Positions 1 through 8,750 of a stretch of DNA of 24,890 bases are shown here, in pieces; the stretch's first letter is position 1; the number at the start of each line of letters is the position of its first letter. Below the pieces are notes generated by a model. It saw nothing but the letters and a program-made list of their open reading frames with translations. It was not told the DNA's origin and made no database searches. A program made the translations under genes and the position numbers. The stretch spans positions 1 to 24,890 of the forward strand of contig JAKSDC010000198.1 of the NCBI GenBank assembly GCA_022360275.1, read 5' to 3'. Source of the stretch: Chlorobiales bacterium. Lineage in GTDB: Bacteria > Bacteroidota > Chlorobiia > Chlorobiales > Chlorobiaceae.

Positions 1-366
1 GCCCTGTACTATGCCGGTCTGAAAAAAATCGACTCACTATACAACGATGAGAAACAGGAGCCCTACAGGCCCCGTCATCTGCTTTACTATATGCAGTTCA
101 AGCATTTCGACCCGTCGATTATAGTCGATGTCACTGAAACGTTTGCAAGGTCGAGAAAAGGAATCCTTGCGTTCAGTTCACAATTTTACAGGGAAGGGGA
201 ATTACATGAACCGGAGACCATGATCCAGCGGAAAGAGTTTCTCAGCGGCCTGGAAGCCCGCGCCCGGTATCTTGGCGAACAGATAGGAGCCCATTACGGC
301 GAGGGTTTTAGCCTGCCAGGACCTCTCGGCGTAACCTCTTTCAGTGCTGTTTTTCCTGAACATTGA
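1..366 (+). CDS. bshB1: BshB1, bacillithiol biosynthesis deacetylase (3' end only)
   Basis: The reading frame is open from the first base of the window, so the gene begins outside it; only about 121 C-terminal residues are visible. BshB1 is a LmbE/PIG-L-type zinc deacetylase that removes the acetyl group from GlcNAc-malate, the second step in bacillithiol synthesis in the cytoplasm. The tail shows features I associate with BshB1: an LYYAGLKKID stretch, RPRHLLYYMQF, FDPSIIVDVT, a SSQFY segment, EARARYLGEQIG and HYGEGF. The zinc-binding N-terminal motifs lie outside the window, so catalytic residues cannot be checked. Green sulfur bacteria are known to make N-methyl-bacillithiol, which suits this gene. 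It converges with the flavoprotein gene 49 bases downstream. Confidence 0.88.
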   Translation, partial: ALYYAGLKKIDSLYNDEKQEPYRPRHLLYYMQFKHFDPSIIVDVTETFARSRKGILAFSSQFYREGELHEPETMIQRKEFLSGLEARARYLGEQIGAHYGEGFSLPGPLGVTSFSAVFPEH

Positions 367-415
367 CCAACTGAACCGTTCAACTATCCAGACATCAAGC
401 CCTCACGCCACGAGA

Positions 416-1354
416 TCAATGATAGTCGCTCTTCACTCTATCCCTCCCCCGTAAATATTTATCTACCTGCAACGCTGCACGACACCCCTCGGAAGCCACT
501 ATAACAGCCTGTTTTGTCTCTTTGCATATCACATCGCCTGCTGCAAAAACTCCGGGGACCGATGTTGAAAAAGAATTGTCAACTCTCAGGCAGCCCGCCT
601 CTACCAGTTCGAGCTGACCACCTGCATAATCAATTATCGGTGCTGATCCGGTAAGGTACAGGAATACACCATCAACCTCAAGCAGGCTGTCCTGCCCCGA
701 AATACTCAGGGACTCGACCTTTCTCTTACCGTTTATAGTGGAAATTCGTTTGTTGTACAGCATCTCGATATTTGGGAAATGCGAAAGACTCTCAACTTCT
801 TCATCAGGAACTGCAAATGTTGTTGTCGGACAGAGCAGATAAACCTTCTCTGCAAAACGGGACAACACTTTCGACTCCTCTACAGCTTCCCCCGTCCTGC
901 CCGCTACGGCAACGACTTGTCCCTTGTAAAATGCAGCATCACAAGTAGCGCAATAACTTACCCCTGCACCAATCAGCTCCCGCTCACCTTTTATCTCCCT
1001 GCTCTTCCCCATTGATCCGGTAGCAAGAACAATGGCTTTTGCCTTGAACACCTTGCGGCTCGCAGTAAAAACCGTTTTTTCACGGGTATCCCCGAGATCA
1101 AGTCCGGTAACCTTCTCCCTCATGAACCGCGCACCAAATGATTCCGCCTGACTTTTCATCGAATCAAGTAACTCAATACCGGAAATATCAGAACGTGCGC
1201 CAGGATAATTCGCGATAACATGTGCCACGCCGAGAGCACCGGCATGGGGATCTTTGTCAAGGACAACTGTCTCCAAGTCAGCCCTTGCGGTATAAATGGC
1301 GGCAGATGAACCCGCTGGTCCTCCGCCGACAATCACTACATCATAATGCTCCAT
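416..1354 (-). CDS. Thioredoxin-reductase-like flavoprotein, NADPH motifs missing
   Basis: A protein of about 312 residues with the TrxR layout: an FAD-binding GGGPAG near residue 11, the redox-active pair CATC (Cys135 and Cys138) followed by DAAFY, and a second FAD motif ending in FAAGDV near residue 272. What is odd is the NAD(P)H domain. The usual GGGDSA is AGRTGEA (about residues 151-157) and the HRR...R group that holds the NADPH 2'-phosphate is replaced by LLCPTTTF (about 173-180). This recalls the TrxR-like enzymes that take electrons from ferredoxin or an unknown donor (FFTR and DTR types), rather than NADPH TrxR. The ATG at 1354 was chosen because it gives the natural start MEHYDVVIVGGG; a GTG two codons upstream (1360) is possible. 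Its neighbour bshB1 hints at thiol redox work, perhaps reduction of thioredoxin or a bacillithiol-type disulfide; the substrate is not shown by the sequence. Confidence 0.8.
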   Translation of the reverse strand: MEHYDVVIVGGGPAGSSAAIYTARADLETVVLDKDPHAGALGVAHVIANYPGARSDISGIELLDSMKSQAESFGARFMREKVTGLDLGDTREKTVFTASRKVFKAKAIVLATGSMGKSREIKGERELIGAGVSYCATCDAAFYKGQVVAVAGRTGEAVEESKVLSRFAEKVYLLCPTTTFAVPDEEVESLSHFPNIEMLYNKRISTINGKRKVESLSISGQDSLLEVDGVFLYLTGSAPIIDYAGGQLELVEAGCLRVDNSFSTSVPGVFAAGDVICKETKQAVIVASEGCRAALQVDKYLRGRDRVKSDYH

Positions 1355-1442
1355 ACTCACTTTGTTTCAGGTTTTGTTTAATGTAATAGTATCTTTCCCT
1401 AAATTCCAGCCAAAGCATTCTTTACCTGCAAATTTACAGGTC

Positions 1443-3125
1443 ATGCAAAAAATATTTTTTCCTTTTTTATCCATTCTCGCACTGTTTACAACACTTTCAG
1501 GTTGCGGCAATAACCCACAGGAATATCGTCCAGACCACATTACTGTCGGTATTGACGGTGATTTCGACCACCTGAACCCTTTGCTCATTCAACTCTCTCT
1601 TTCCAGGGAAGTCTGCACCCTTATCTTTCCTTCATTGACCAAGCCCTCTTATGACGCCCAAAAAGGAAATATCGAATTCAAACCAAATGCTGCCGAGAGC
1701 TGGGAATTCAGTGATGATGGGAAAAAAGCTGTTTTTTATCTAAAAAAAAACGCGGTTTGGGAAGATGGTGTGCCGCTGACCTCACATGATTTCAAATTCT
1801 CTTACCGGCTCTATGCAAATCCCCAAATCGCCAGTACGCGCCAGGACTATCTCAACGACCTCTTGTTGAGCGATGACGGCAGTATCGATTTTGAGAAAGG
1901 TGTCGAGACACCCGACGATCATACACTTATTCTTAACTTCAACAAGCCGATGGCTCCGTCGATCATTCTCGACCACTTCAATGATCTTATGCCTGTGGCA
2001 AAGCATGTTTTCGAGCCGATACCTCCCGGAGAAATACGAATGCGGGCTGCGGAAACCCCGATTATCGGCGCAGGACCGTTCAAGGTAAAAAAATGGCTGC
2101 GCCAGCAAAAACTCGTTCTTGCGTCGAACGACAAGTCAACCCTACCCCACCCGGCGCTGATCTCGAACATGAGTTTCATCATCGTACCAGAATACACCAC
2201 CCGGCTTTCGATGCTGAAATCAGGGCAGCTTGACGCACTTATATCAGCCGGCGGCGTTAACCCGAAAGACCTTCCCGAACTGAAACGCACAAATCCGGAT
2301 ATTGTTGTCAAGCCTGTAAAAAACCGTTACTTCGACAGCATTGTCTGGCTCACCATTGACGGCGAATCCTACAGAAACCGCAAGGAGATCAAGCCGAATG
2401 TTTTTTTCGGCGATAAAAAAGTTCGTCAGGCCATGACCCATGCCATTGACCGTCAGGCTATCATTGACGGGTTCATGGGACCGGAACACGCAACCATAGT
2501 CAACAGCTCTCTCTCCCCGGCATACGAGGCAATTGCTGACCGGTCGCTCGATGCCTATGCGTATAACCCTCAAAAGGCGCAGTCGCTGCTCGGGGAAGCC
2601 GGTTGGGAACCCGGCCCTGACGGTATCATGCAGAAAAACGGCACAAAGTTTTCCATTGTCCTTGCAGCTCCTGCCGGGAATCCCCGACGGAACTATGCTG
2701 CAACGATTATCCAGCAGAACCTTCGGGAAATAGGCATAGAATGCGAGCTGAAAATCGCTGAGAAACTTGTATTCAACAAAAGTCAAAACGAGTTCCGCTA
2801 CGATGCCGCGCTGTCGGGCCTTGCGGCTGAAACTTTGCCGTTTCAACTCATTATCTGGGGCTCGGATTTCGAGAACCGTCCCTTTAACTCCTCGGCTTTC
2901 CAAAATGCCGAGCTTGACAGGGTTATCAGCGGACTGAGTACTCCTTTGCCGGAAAGCGAAAACCTTAGGTTATGGAAGCAATACCAGAAAATACTGCATG
3001 AAGAGCAGCCGAGAACCTTCCTTTATTACTACGACGAACTTGAAGGGTTCAACAACCGGGTTAACAATGTGGAAGTCAACCTTCTCTCAACGCTCTACAA
3101 CGCCTACGAATGGGAGCTGCATTAA
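1443..3125 (+). CDS. Peptide-type ABC transporter substrate-binding lipoprotein
   Basis: A protein of 560 residues of the SBP_bac_5 family (DppA/OppA type), which captures peptides or similar solutes outside the inner membrane for an ABC importer. The frame is open from 1362, but the ATG at 1443 is preferred because it gives a classic lipoprotein signal: MQK, a hydrophobic stretch, then the lipobox LSGC with Cys21 as the lipidated residue. Family signatures follow: AESWEFSDDGKKAVFYLKK and WEDGVPLTSHDFKFSYR near residues 80-120, and VRQAMTHAIDRQAIIDGF around residues 330-350. No permease or ATPase gene is beside it, so it is an orphan binding protein; the ligand cannot be told. It is divergent from the flavoprotein gene and is followed 77 bases later by bchF, with no clear terminator between. 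Confidence 0.87.
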   Translation: MQKIFFPFLSILALFTTLSGCGNNPQEYRPDHITVGIDGDFDHLNPLLIQLSLSREVCTLIFPSLTKPSYDAQKGNIEFKPNAAESWEFSDDGKKAVFYLKKNAVWEDGVPLTSHDFKFSYRLYANPQIASTRQDYLNDLLLSDDGSIDFEKGVETPDDHTLILNFNKPMAPSIILDHFNDLMPVAKHVFEPIPPGEIRMRAAETPIIGAGPFKVKKWLRQQKLVLASNDKSTLPHPALISNMSFIIVPEYTTRLSMLKSGQLDALISAGGVNPKDLPELKRTNPDIVVKPVKNRYFDSIVWLTIDGESYRNRKEIKPNVFFGDKKVRQAMTHAIDRQAIIDGFMGPEHATIVNSSLSPAYEAIADRSLDAYAYNPQKAQSLLGEAGWEPGPDGIMQKNGTKFSIVLAAPAGNPRRNYAATIIQQNLREIGIECELKIAEKLVFNKSQNEFRYDAALSGLAAETLPFQLIIWGSDFENRPFNSSAFQNAELDRVISGLSTPLPESENLRLWKQYQKILHEEQPRTFLYYYDELEGFNNRVNNVEVNLLSTLYNAYEWELH

Positions 3126-3202
3126 CTCCTGTTCCCACGCATCCGGTATTTTTGCTATATTCCTGAACTTTTTTTCACGTTAATCCTTCAAGGTCAAAAA
3201 GT

Positions 3203-3670
3203 ATGCCTCGCTATACACCTGAACAGCTTGAAAAAAGAAACGCATCGGTATGGACCAAGGTACAGGGAATTCTTGCCCCTGTACAGTTTGTTATTTTTAT
3301 TGCAGGTCTTGCTGTCACCCTCATGTACAAAGCAGGAGCAGGTATAGACAACTTTATGTGGGTAACCGTTTTTGTCATTCTCAAAACGCTCATTTTTCTG
3401 CTCATATTTGTCACAGGAGCATTTTTTGAGAAGGATGTTTTCGATGAATATGTTTTTGCCCCGGAATTTTTTTGGGAGGATGTAGGCAGTACGGTAGCAA
3501 TAGTTATTCACCTTTCCTACTTTGTGCTCTTCTACATGGGTCTCGACGAAAATGTCCTTATCTGGACCGCTCTCCTTGCTTACCTGAGCTATCTTATCAA
3601 TGCGGCGCAGTTCCTGCTCCGGCTGATTATTGAAAAACAGCACGCGAGAAAGACACAAAGTGCAACCTGA
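3203..3670 (+). CDS. bchF: BchF, 3-vinyl bacteriochlorophyllide hydratase
   Basis: A 155-residue membrane protein with four hydrophobic segments (about residues 24-42, 52-72, 97-112 and 118-140). The N-terminal YTPEQLEKRNASVWTKVQG, the QGILAPVQF junction, FAPEFFWEDV (85-94) and INAAQFLLRL (132-141) match what I know of the BchF/BchV hydratases, which add water across the C3 vinyl group of the chlorin ring. Green sulfur bacteria have two paralogues: BchF for BChl a and BchV for BChl c/d. The direct link to bchC (17 bases apart) and bchX argues for BchF. A weak AAGG precedes the ATG. The enzyme acts at the cytoplasmic membrane, and its hydroxyethyl product is the substrate of BchC, encoded next. 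Confidence 0.9.
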   Translation: MPRYTPEQLEKRNASVWTKVQGILAPVQFVIFIAGLAVTLMYKAGAGIDNFMWVTVFVILKTLIFLLIFVTGAFFEKDVFDEYVFAPEFFWEDVGSTVAIVIHLSYFVLFYMGLDENVLIWTALLAYLSYLINAAQFLLRLIIEKQHARKTQSAT

Positions 3671-3687
3671 AGGGAGCCAATCCTGTT

Positions 3688-4674
3688 ATGCAAGCAAAAG
3701 CAATTGTTTTTACAGGCGTGCGCCAGATAGAGGTAAAAAACGTGACGCTCAAGCCGGTTTCTTCGACCGACGTGCTTCTTGAAACCTACTGGTCGTCAAT
3801 CAGTACAGGCACTGAAAAAATGGCTTTTGAAGGCTTGATTCCTTCACCGCCATTCATCTTTCCTTTCATACCCGGTTACGAAACCGTAGGCAAAATCATT
3901 CGGGTCGGGGCACATGTCAACGAAAATCTGATCGGCAAGTATGCCTACATTGCCGGGTCTTTCGGTTATGAAGATGTAAACGCCGCTTTTGGAGGAGCAT
4001 CGCAGTTCGTGGTTTGTCCGGTTGAAAGCATTACGGTGCTTGACGGCATTGACGACCCTAAATGCGGTATCGCGTTGCCGCTCGGAGCAACATCCCTTCA
4101 TTTTATGGATCTCGGTGAGGTAACCGGAAAAAAAGTTCTTGTTCTCGGCCAGGGAGCCGTGGGCATTCTTGCCGTTCAACTGGCAAAACACATGGGGGCA
4201 CAGCTTGTTGCCGCAACCGAACCCCATCAAACCCGCCTCAATTACTCTTCTGCCGATTTGAAAGTAAATCCTTCAACACAGGATGTTTCCGCCGCACTCG
4301 CAGGCAACGAATTCGATATCATGATAGATAGTACCGGAGTCATGAGCGCCATCGAAACCGGCCTGCGCTTTCTGAAATTCCACGGCAAGGTTATTTTCGG
4401 CGGGTACTATCAACGGATGAATATCGATTACTCCCAGGCATTCGAAAAGGAATTGTCATTTGTTGCCGCACGTCAATGGGCAAAAGGCGACCTGCTTCGT
4501 GTTAAAGAACTTATAAGAGAAGGCAACTTGCACGCAAAGAAGATTTTCACCCACAGCCATCCTGTCGACTCAGATCTTGCCGAAGCATATCATCAGGCCT
4601 TCAACAATCCCAATTGTTTGAAGATGGTGCTTAACTGGAAAGAACCCTCCTCTGAACGTCCTTCAGAATCGTAA
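3688..4674 (+). CDS. bchC: BchC, hydroxyethyl bacteriochlorophyllide a dehydrogenase
   Basis: A 328-residue member of the medium-chain dehydrogenase/reductase superfamily. BchC oxidises the C3 hydroxyethyl group made by BchF to the acetyl group of bacteriochlorophyllide a. Visible features are the N-terminal SSISTGTEKMAFEG (about 36-49), the glycine-rich PGYETVG, the nucleotide-binding LVLGQGAVGILAVQLA (151-166) and a Rossmann region extending to about residue 250. The catalytic zinc Cys/His pattern of ordinary alcohol dehydrogenases is not seen, as expected for BchC. A good ribosome binding site (GAAGGGAG) lies about ten bases before the ATG. The gene sits 17 bases after bchF and 9 bases before bchX, which indicates a single transcript. 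Confidence 0.93.
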   Translation: MQAKAIVFTGVRQIEVKNVTLKPVSSTDVLLETYWSSISTGTEKMAFEGLIPSPPFIFPFIPGYETVGKIIRVGAHVNENLIGKYAYIAGSFGYEDVNAAFGGASQFVVCPVESITVLDGIDDPKCGIALPLGATSLHFMDLGEVTGKKVLVLGQGAVGILAVQLAKHMGAQLVAATEPHQTRLNYSSADLKVNPSTQDVSAALAGNEFDIMIDSTGVMSAIETGLRFLKFHGKVIFGGYYQRMNIDYSQAFEKELSFVAARQWAKGDLLRVKELIREGNLHAKKIFTHSHPVDSDLAEAYHQAFNNPNCLKMVLNWKEPSSERPSES

Positions 4675-4683
4675 TAACACTCT

Positions 4684-5793
4684 ATGACACCTCGCACCAT
4701 TGCCATATACGGAAAAGGGGGAATCGGAAAAAGTTTTACGACAACCAACCTTAGCGCCACGTTCGCACTCATGGGCAAAAGAGTCCTTCAACTTGGATGC
4801 GACCCCAAACATGATTCAACAACCTCGCTTTTCGGAGGTGTATCACTGCCTACCGTTACAGAAGTCTTTGCCGAAAAAAATGCCCGTAACGAAAGTGTTC
4901 GGATCAGCGATGTTGTTTTCAGAAGGGATATCAGCGGATTTCCACAGCCCATTTACGGCGTTGAACTCGGTGGACCCCAGGTAGGCCGGGGATGCGGGGG
5001 CAGAGGAATCATTTCAGGCTTTGACGTACTGGAAAAGCTGGGGCTTTTCACGTGGGATCTCGACATCATCCTGATGGATTTTCTGGGTGACGTTGTCTGT
5101 GGCGGATTTGCCACTCCTCTTGCACGCTCCCTGAGCGAGGAAGTGATTCTCTTGACAACCAACGATCGCCAGTCTATTTTCACGGCAAACAATATCTGCC
5201 AGGCAAACAACTACTTCAAAACCGTTGGCGGGCAATCAAAACTCCTCGGGCTTATCATCAATCGTGACGATGGCAGCGGTATAGCGGAAAAGTACGCTGC
5301 TGCCGCAGGGATCAATATTCTGATGAGACTGCCTTACAACCCGGCTGCGAGAGACAAGGACGACCGTTTCGACTTTGCCGTCAAGCTCCCTGACATTGGA
5401 GAAAAGTTCAATAAGCTGGCCACTGATATTATTGAAAGAAACATCAAACCCTGCGAAGCTGCAGGGCTTGATTTTCAAACATTTGTCCGTTTGTTCGGAG
5501 AGGTAAACGAATCTCACCCAACCCCTGCATCCGACGACGAGCTAACCGGAAACAAGGCAAAGAACGACTTGCCTGAAACACAAAAAAACGGCTCCGGTTC
5601 GTCTGAAAAAGAAAAACTGCTTGCCCTCGTTGAGAAACTGCCCCGTGCCGAGCAGGAAATCTATTGCATGATCGAGGTTGATAAAAAAAGCACAGCCGAA
5701 GCTGCACAACTGAAAGGCATCACCGAATCACAAGCGCATGAAATTCTTTCCGCAGCAAGAGCCCGGCTCAGAAAACTGTTCTTCTCCATCTGA
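4684..5793 (+). CDS. bchX: BchX, chlorophyllide a reductase iron protein, with extra C-terminal tail
   Basis: A nitrogenase-iron-protein-like ATPase of 369 residues that supplies electrons to BchY-BchZ for reduction of ring B of chlorophyllide a. The P-loop GKGGIGKS (10-17), LQLGCDPKHDST (36-47) and the two cysteines that ligate the bridging 4Fe-4S cluster, Cys104 in GRGCGGRG and Cys139 in DVVCGGF, are all present. The catalytic domain ends near residue 275. A low-complexity, charged linker (about 276-310) follows, then a predicted helical tail (311-369) with KLPRAEQEIYC, TAEAAQLKGITESQAHEIL and ARARLRKLF that resembles sigma-70 region 4. bchY and bchZ are not in the window. No Shine-Dalgarno sequence is obvious; the 9-base gap to bchC suggests translational linkage. 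Confidence 0.93.
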   Translation: MTPRTIAIYGKGGIGKSFTTTNLSATFALMGKRVLQLGCDPKHDSTTSLFGGVSLPTVTEVFAEKNARNESVRISDVVFRRDISGFPQPIYGVELGGPQVGRGCGGRGIISGFDVLEKLGLFTWDLDIILMDFLGDVVCGGFATPLARSLSEEVILLTTNDRQSIFTANNICQANNYFKTVGGQSKLLGLIINRDDGSGIAEKYAAAAGINILMRLPYNPAARDKDDRFDFAVKLPDIGEKFNKLATDIIERNIKPCEAAGLDFQTFVRLFGEVNESHPTPASDDELTGNKAKNDLPETQKNGSGSSEKEKLLALVEKLPRAEQEIYCMIEVDKKSTAEAAQLKGITESQAHEILSAARARLRKLFFSI

Positions 5794-5931
5794 GTAGAGA
5801 CAAATGACAGTTCTCGCATGTACTCTTACTCGGCGAAACGGTAATCGTACTCGTAACCGGGTTAGTATCAATCAAACCTCTTGATTCTGAATTCGGGCTT
5901 CCGGCTTTTTTTCTCTCAACCGATTCAAGCA

Positions 5932-7758
5932 TCAGGCCTTTGCCCGTTTAGCCGCCTTAGCCCTCTGGTTCGAATCCAGGATTCCTTTCCGGATTCTGAT
6001 ATTTTCCGGCGTCACTTCAACGAGTTCGTCATCATTGATGAAATCCAGCGCCTGCTCAAGCGTCATATTTTTCGGCGGGGTAAGACGTACCGCATCATCA
6101 GCCCCCGACGACCGCATATTGGTAAGCTTTTTGGTCTTGCAGACGTTCAGGGTAATATCGAACTCTCTGGTTGACTCGCCGACAACCATACCCTCATACA
6201 CCTTGACATTTGGACCGATAAAAAACGTACCGCGATCTTCCAGGTTAGCTATCGCGTAGGCGACCGACTGCCCGTTTTCCCCGCTGACCAGGGCGCCGGT
6301 CTTTCTTGCCGGAAGCTTGCCTTTGAACGGCTGATAGTCATGAAATACATGAGACAGAATCCCCTCACCTTTCGTGTCGGTTGTAAATTCCTGGCTGTAA
6401 CCTATCAGCCCCCTGGTTGGAATTTCAAACTCGAGTCTTACCATACCGCCTCTCAAAGCCTCCATATGTTTCATTTCAGCTTTACGTCTCCCCATCTTTT
6501 CAATGACAACCCCGTTATACTCGTCAGGCACATCGATGGTAACATGTTCAACCGGCTCGAGCAACGTACCGTCTTCTGCCGTACGGGTTATCACCTGCGG
6601 ACGCGAAATTGCCAGTTCGAAACCTTCACGGCGCATATTCTCGATCAGCACGGAAAGATGCAGTTCCCCCCGACCCGAAACACGAAAGGTGTCTGCACTG
6701 TCCGTCTCCTCGACCTGCAGGGCGACATTGGTCATCACCTCTTTCATGAGCCTTTCGCGTATCTTGCGGCTGGTAACCTCCTTGCCTTCCTGCCCTGCAA
6801 AAGGAGAATCGTTTACCGAGAACAACATGGAAAGCGTCGGTTTACTGATTTCAAACGACTCGATCGCTTCAGGCTTTGCGTCCGAGGCAAGCGTTTGTCC
6901 AACATTGACGCCGGCGATACCTGAAATAGCGATGATATCACCTGAAGCAGCTTCCTTTACCTCTACACGCTGCGTCATATCAAAAGTAAAGAGCTTTGCG
7001 ACATTGCCTTTTCCAACAACATCCCCTTCCGTAACAACGGCAAGCGAATCCCCGGGATGCACTTTACCTCTCTGGACCCTCCCGATAGCTATTTTGCCCA
7101 GATAGTCACTGTAATCAAGCGTTGTCACCAGCATCTGGAAATCATCTTCATTACTGTTTTCCGGTGGCGGTATTTCCCCGATAATCATATCGAGCAGCAG
7201 ACTCATATCACCGTCCTGATCGTTCATAGATGCCTTTGCTATGCCGAACTTTGCCGAAGTAAAGACATAGGGGAAATCCAGTTGATCTTCATCGGCCCCA
7301 AGTGCTATAAAAAGATCCAGCACCTGATCGTGAACCTTGTCCGGATCGGCCTGCGGACGGTCTATCTTGTTGATAACAACAACTGGCCGGAGCTTCAGCT
7401 CAAGTGCCTTTCTGAGCACAAATTTCGTCTGCGGCATCGGCCCCTCAAAGGCATCGACAAGCAGCAATACTCCGTCGACCATCTTCAGGATACGCTCGAC
7501 CTCTCCGCCGAAATCAGCATGACCGGGGGTGTCTACTATATTGATCTTGCAACCGTTATAAACTGCAGCCGCGTTTTTCGATAAGATGGTAATGCCTCGC
7601 TCCCTTTCCTGGGGATTTGAGTCAAGCACACGGGCATCGACCTGCTGGTTCTCCCTGAAAGCTCCGGTGTGACGAAAAATTGCATCAACAAGCGTTGTCT
7701 TGCCGTGGTCAACGTGGGCAATTATGGCGATATTGCGAATATTCTGTTTCATACTCAT
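5932..7758 (-). CDS. typA: TypA/BipA, ribosome-associated translational GTPase
   Basis: A 608-residue translation-factor GTPase of normal BipA length. The order of elements is complete: G1 AHVDHGKTT (14-22), the G2 region QERERGITI, G3 DTPGHADFGGEVER, G4 NKIDRP, then EF-G-like domains II, III and V and the BipA-specific C-terminal domain with TRGLIGYSQEF and NVCKTKKLTNMRSSGADDA. BipA binds the ribosome and helps assembly and stress or cold adaptation. Two closely spaced ATGs (7758 and 7752) could both serve; the longer is given. The gene is divergent from the hemX-like gene over 135 bases and is probably transcribed alone. The GC-rich 3' tail RAKAAKRAKA is lysine- and arginine-rich. Confidence 0.97.
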   Translation of the reverse strand: MSMKQNIRNIAIIAHVDHGKTTLVDAIFRHTGAFRENQQVDARVLDSNPQERERGITILSKNAAAVYNGCKINIVDTPGHADFGGEVERILKMVDGVLLLVDAFEGPMPQTKFVLRKALELKLRPVVVINKIDRPQADPDKVHDQVLDLFIALGADEDQLDFPYVFTSAKFGIAKASMNDQDGDMSLLLDMIIGEIPPPENSNEDDFQMLVTTLDYSDYLGKIAIGRVQRGKVHPGDSLAVVTEGDVVGKGNVAKLFTFDMTQRVEVKEAASGDIIAISGIAGVNVGQTLASDAKPEAIESFEISKPTLSMLFSVNDSPFAGQEGKEVTSRKIRERLMKEVMTNVALQVEETDSADTFRVSGRGELHLSVLIENMRREGFELAISRPQVITRTAEDGTLLEPVEHVTIDVPDEYNGVVIEKMGRRKAEMKHMEALRGGMVRLEFEIPTRGLIGYSQEFTTDTKGEGILSHVFHDYQPFKGKLPARKTGALVSGENGQSVAYAIANLEDRGTFFIGPNVKVYEGMVVGESTREFDITLNVCKTKKLTNMRSSGADDAVRLTPPKNMTLEQALDFINDDELVEVTPENIRIRKGILDSNQRAKAAKRAKA

Positions 7759-7893
7759 CTTTTTCGAGGCAAATATTTATATTTTATTCCGATCCGGGCG
7801 AATATACACTTTTTTTCGTGACTCCGGGCCTGATCTTTTCAAGCACTTTTTAATACAAATTACGGACACCCATAAACCCCCCTTACGACACCT

Positions 7894-8739
7894 ATGGATA
7901 ATGCATTTTTGAACAATACTCTGCTCATCATATTGACCAGTACGGTATCATTGCTGTATATCATATCTCTGACCTTTTACGGAACCGATTTTTTCAGGGG
8001 CAACGCATTTGCAAAAACCTATAAGCAACCGGTGCTGATTGTCACGATTGTCACCCACATTGCCTACATCGGTTTTCTCACGGCTCCTGAAGGTTACAGA
8101 CTGAACTATTCCAGCCCGATGCTTATGACCATGGTCGCCCTGACACTTGCGGTGATCTATATGTTTATCGAGTTTTCAACCAAAACCGATAAAACAGGTT
8201 TTTTCATCCTTTCTTTCTCGACCAGTGCTGAAATTCTTTCCTCAATTCTTCTCTTGTCATCCTCAGGTAACGGGCCTGCATTCAGCGGCCTGGGAATAGG
8301 GATCCATCTTCTTGCAGCCATTTTCAGCTTCAGTGCCATCACCATAGCCGGGCTGTACAGCTTTCTCTACCTCCTGCTTTTTCGCCAGATAAAAAACAAT
8401 AAATTCGGGTTCCTTTTTGAGAACCTGCCAAACCTCGAAGTTCTTGAACAGCTTATCAAGCATGCTGTCGCGTTCGGGTTTCTTTTCCTTACCATAACAC
8501 TCTTTGCGGGCGTTATCGGATCGATCCAGACATCGGAAATCATAAACCTTTTCGAAACAAGGCTCATCGCACTGGTTGTCATTTGGCTGTTTTACGGTGC
8601 CAGCCTTTTCATCAAAAAACTTTTCGGGTGGGATACGATTCACATGGCATATCTGCTCATTGCCCTTTTTGTTCTTACGACCGCATTGATCATGCTGATG
8701 AGCATTTTTTCTCCAACGTTTCACAGCACCGGCTTTTAA
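7894..8739 (+). CDS. hemX: HemX/CcsA-family membrane protein upstream of hemA
   Basis: A 281-residue integral membrane protein with about eight hydrophobic segments across its length. The fold pattern is that of the CcsA/CcsB cytochrome c assembly family, including a conserved-looking LGIGIHLLAAIFSFSAIT segment near residue 130-150 and IKHAVAFGFLFLTITLFAGVIG near 188-210. The tryptophan-rich haem-handling loop (WWD-type) of true CcsA proteins is absent; the corresponding stretch is GSIQTSEIINLFETR. This, and the place directly in front of hemA, fits HemX of the Bacillus hemAXCDBL operon, a membrane protein said to influence the amount of glutamyl-tRNA reductase. The role here is inferred from position. 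hemA follows after 116 bases that hold a separate promoter. Confidence 0.72.
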   Translation: MDNAFLNNTLLIILTSTVSLLYIISLTFYGTDFFRGNAFAKTYKQPVLIVTIVTHIAYIGFLTAPEGYRLNYSSPMLMTMVALTLAVIYMFIEFSTKTDKTGFFILSFSTSAEILSSILLLSSSGNGPAFSGLGIGIHLLAAIFSFSAITIAGLYSFLYLLLFRQIKNNKFGFLFENLPNLEVLEQLIKHAVAFGFLFLTITLFAGVIGSIQTSEIINLFETRLIALVVIWLFYGASLFIKKLFGWDTIHMAYLLIALFVLTTALIMLMSIFSPTFHSTGF

Positions 8740-8750
8740 GTGCACGTTGT

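Noticed and set aside
2244..2903. 219-codon minus-strand frame inside the substrate-binding protein gene
   Set aside because: It is antisense to a protein with clear SBP_bac_5 motifs and has no family signature or ribosome binding site.
3194..3658. 154-codon minus-strand frame opposite bchF
   Set aside because: The plus-strand frame has the BchF motifs and membrane segments; the antisense frame is composition-driven.
5860..5886. Small inverted repeats between bchX and typA (TAACCGGGTTA; AATCAA/TTGATT) as a terminator
   Set aside because: Stems are short and no T-run follows on either strand.
6340..7584. Long plus-strand open frames opposite typA
   Set aside because: They lie wholly within typA, carry no motifs, and the minus-strand protein is a full-length, well-conserved BipA.
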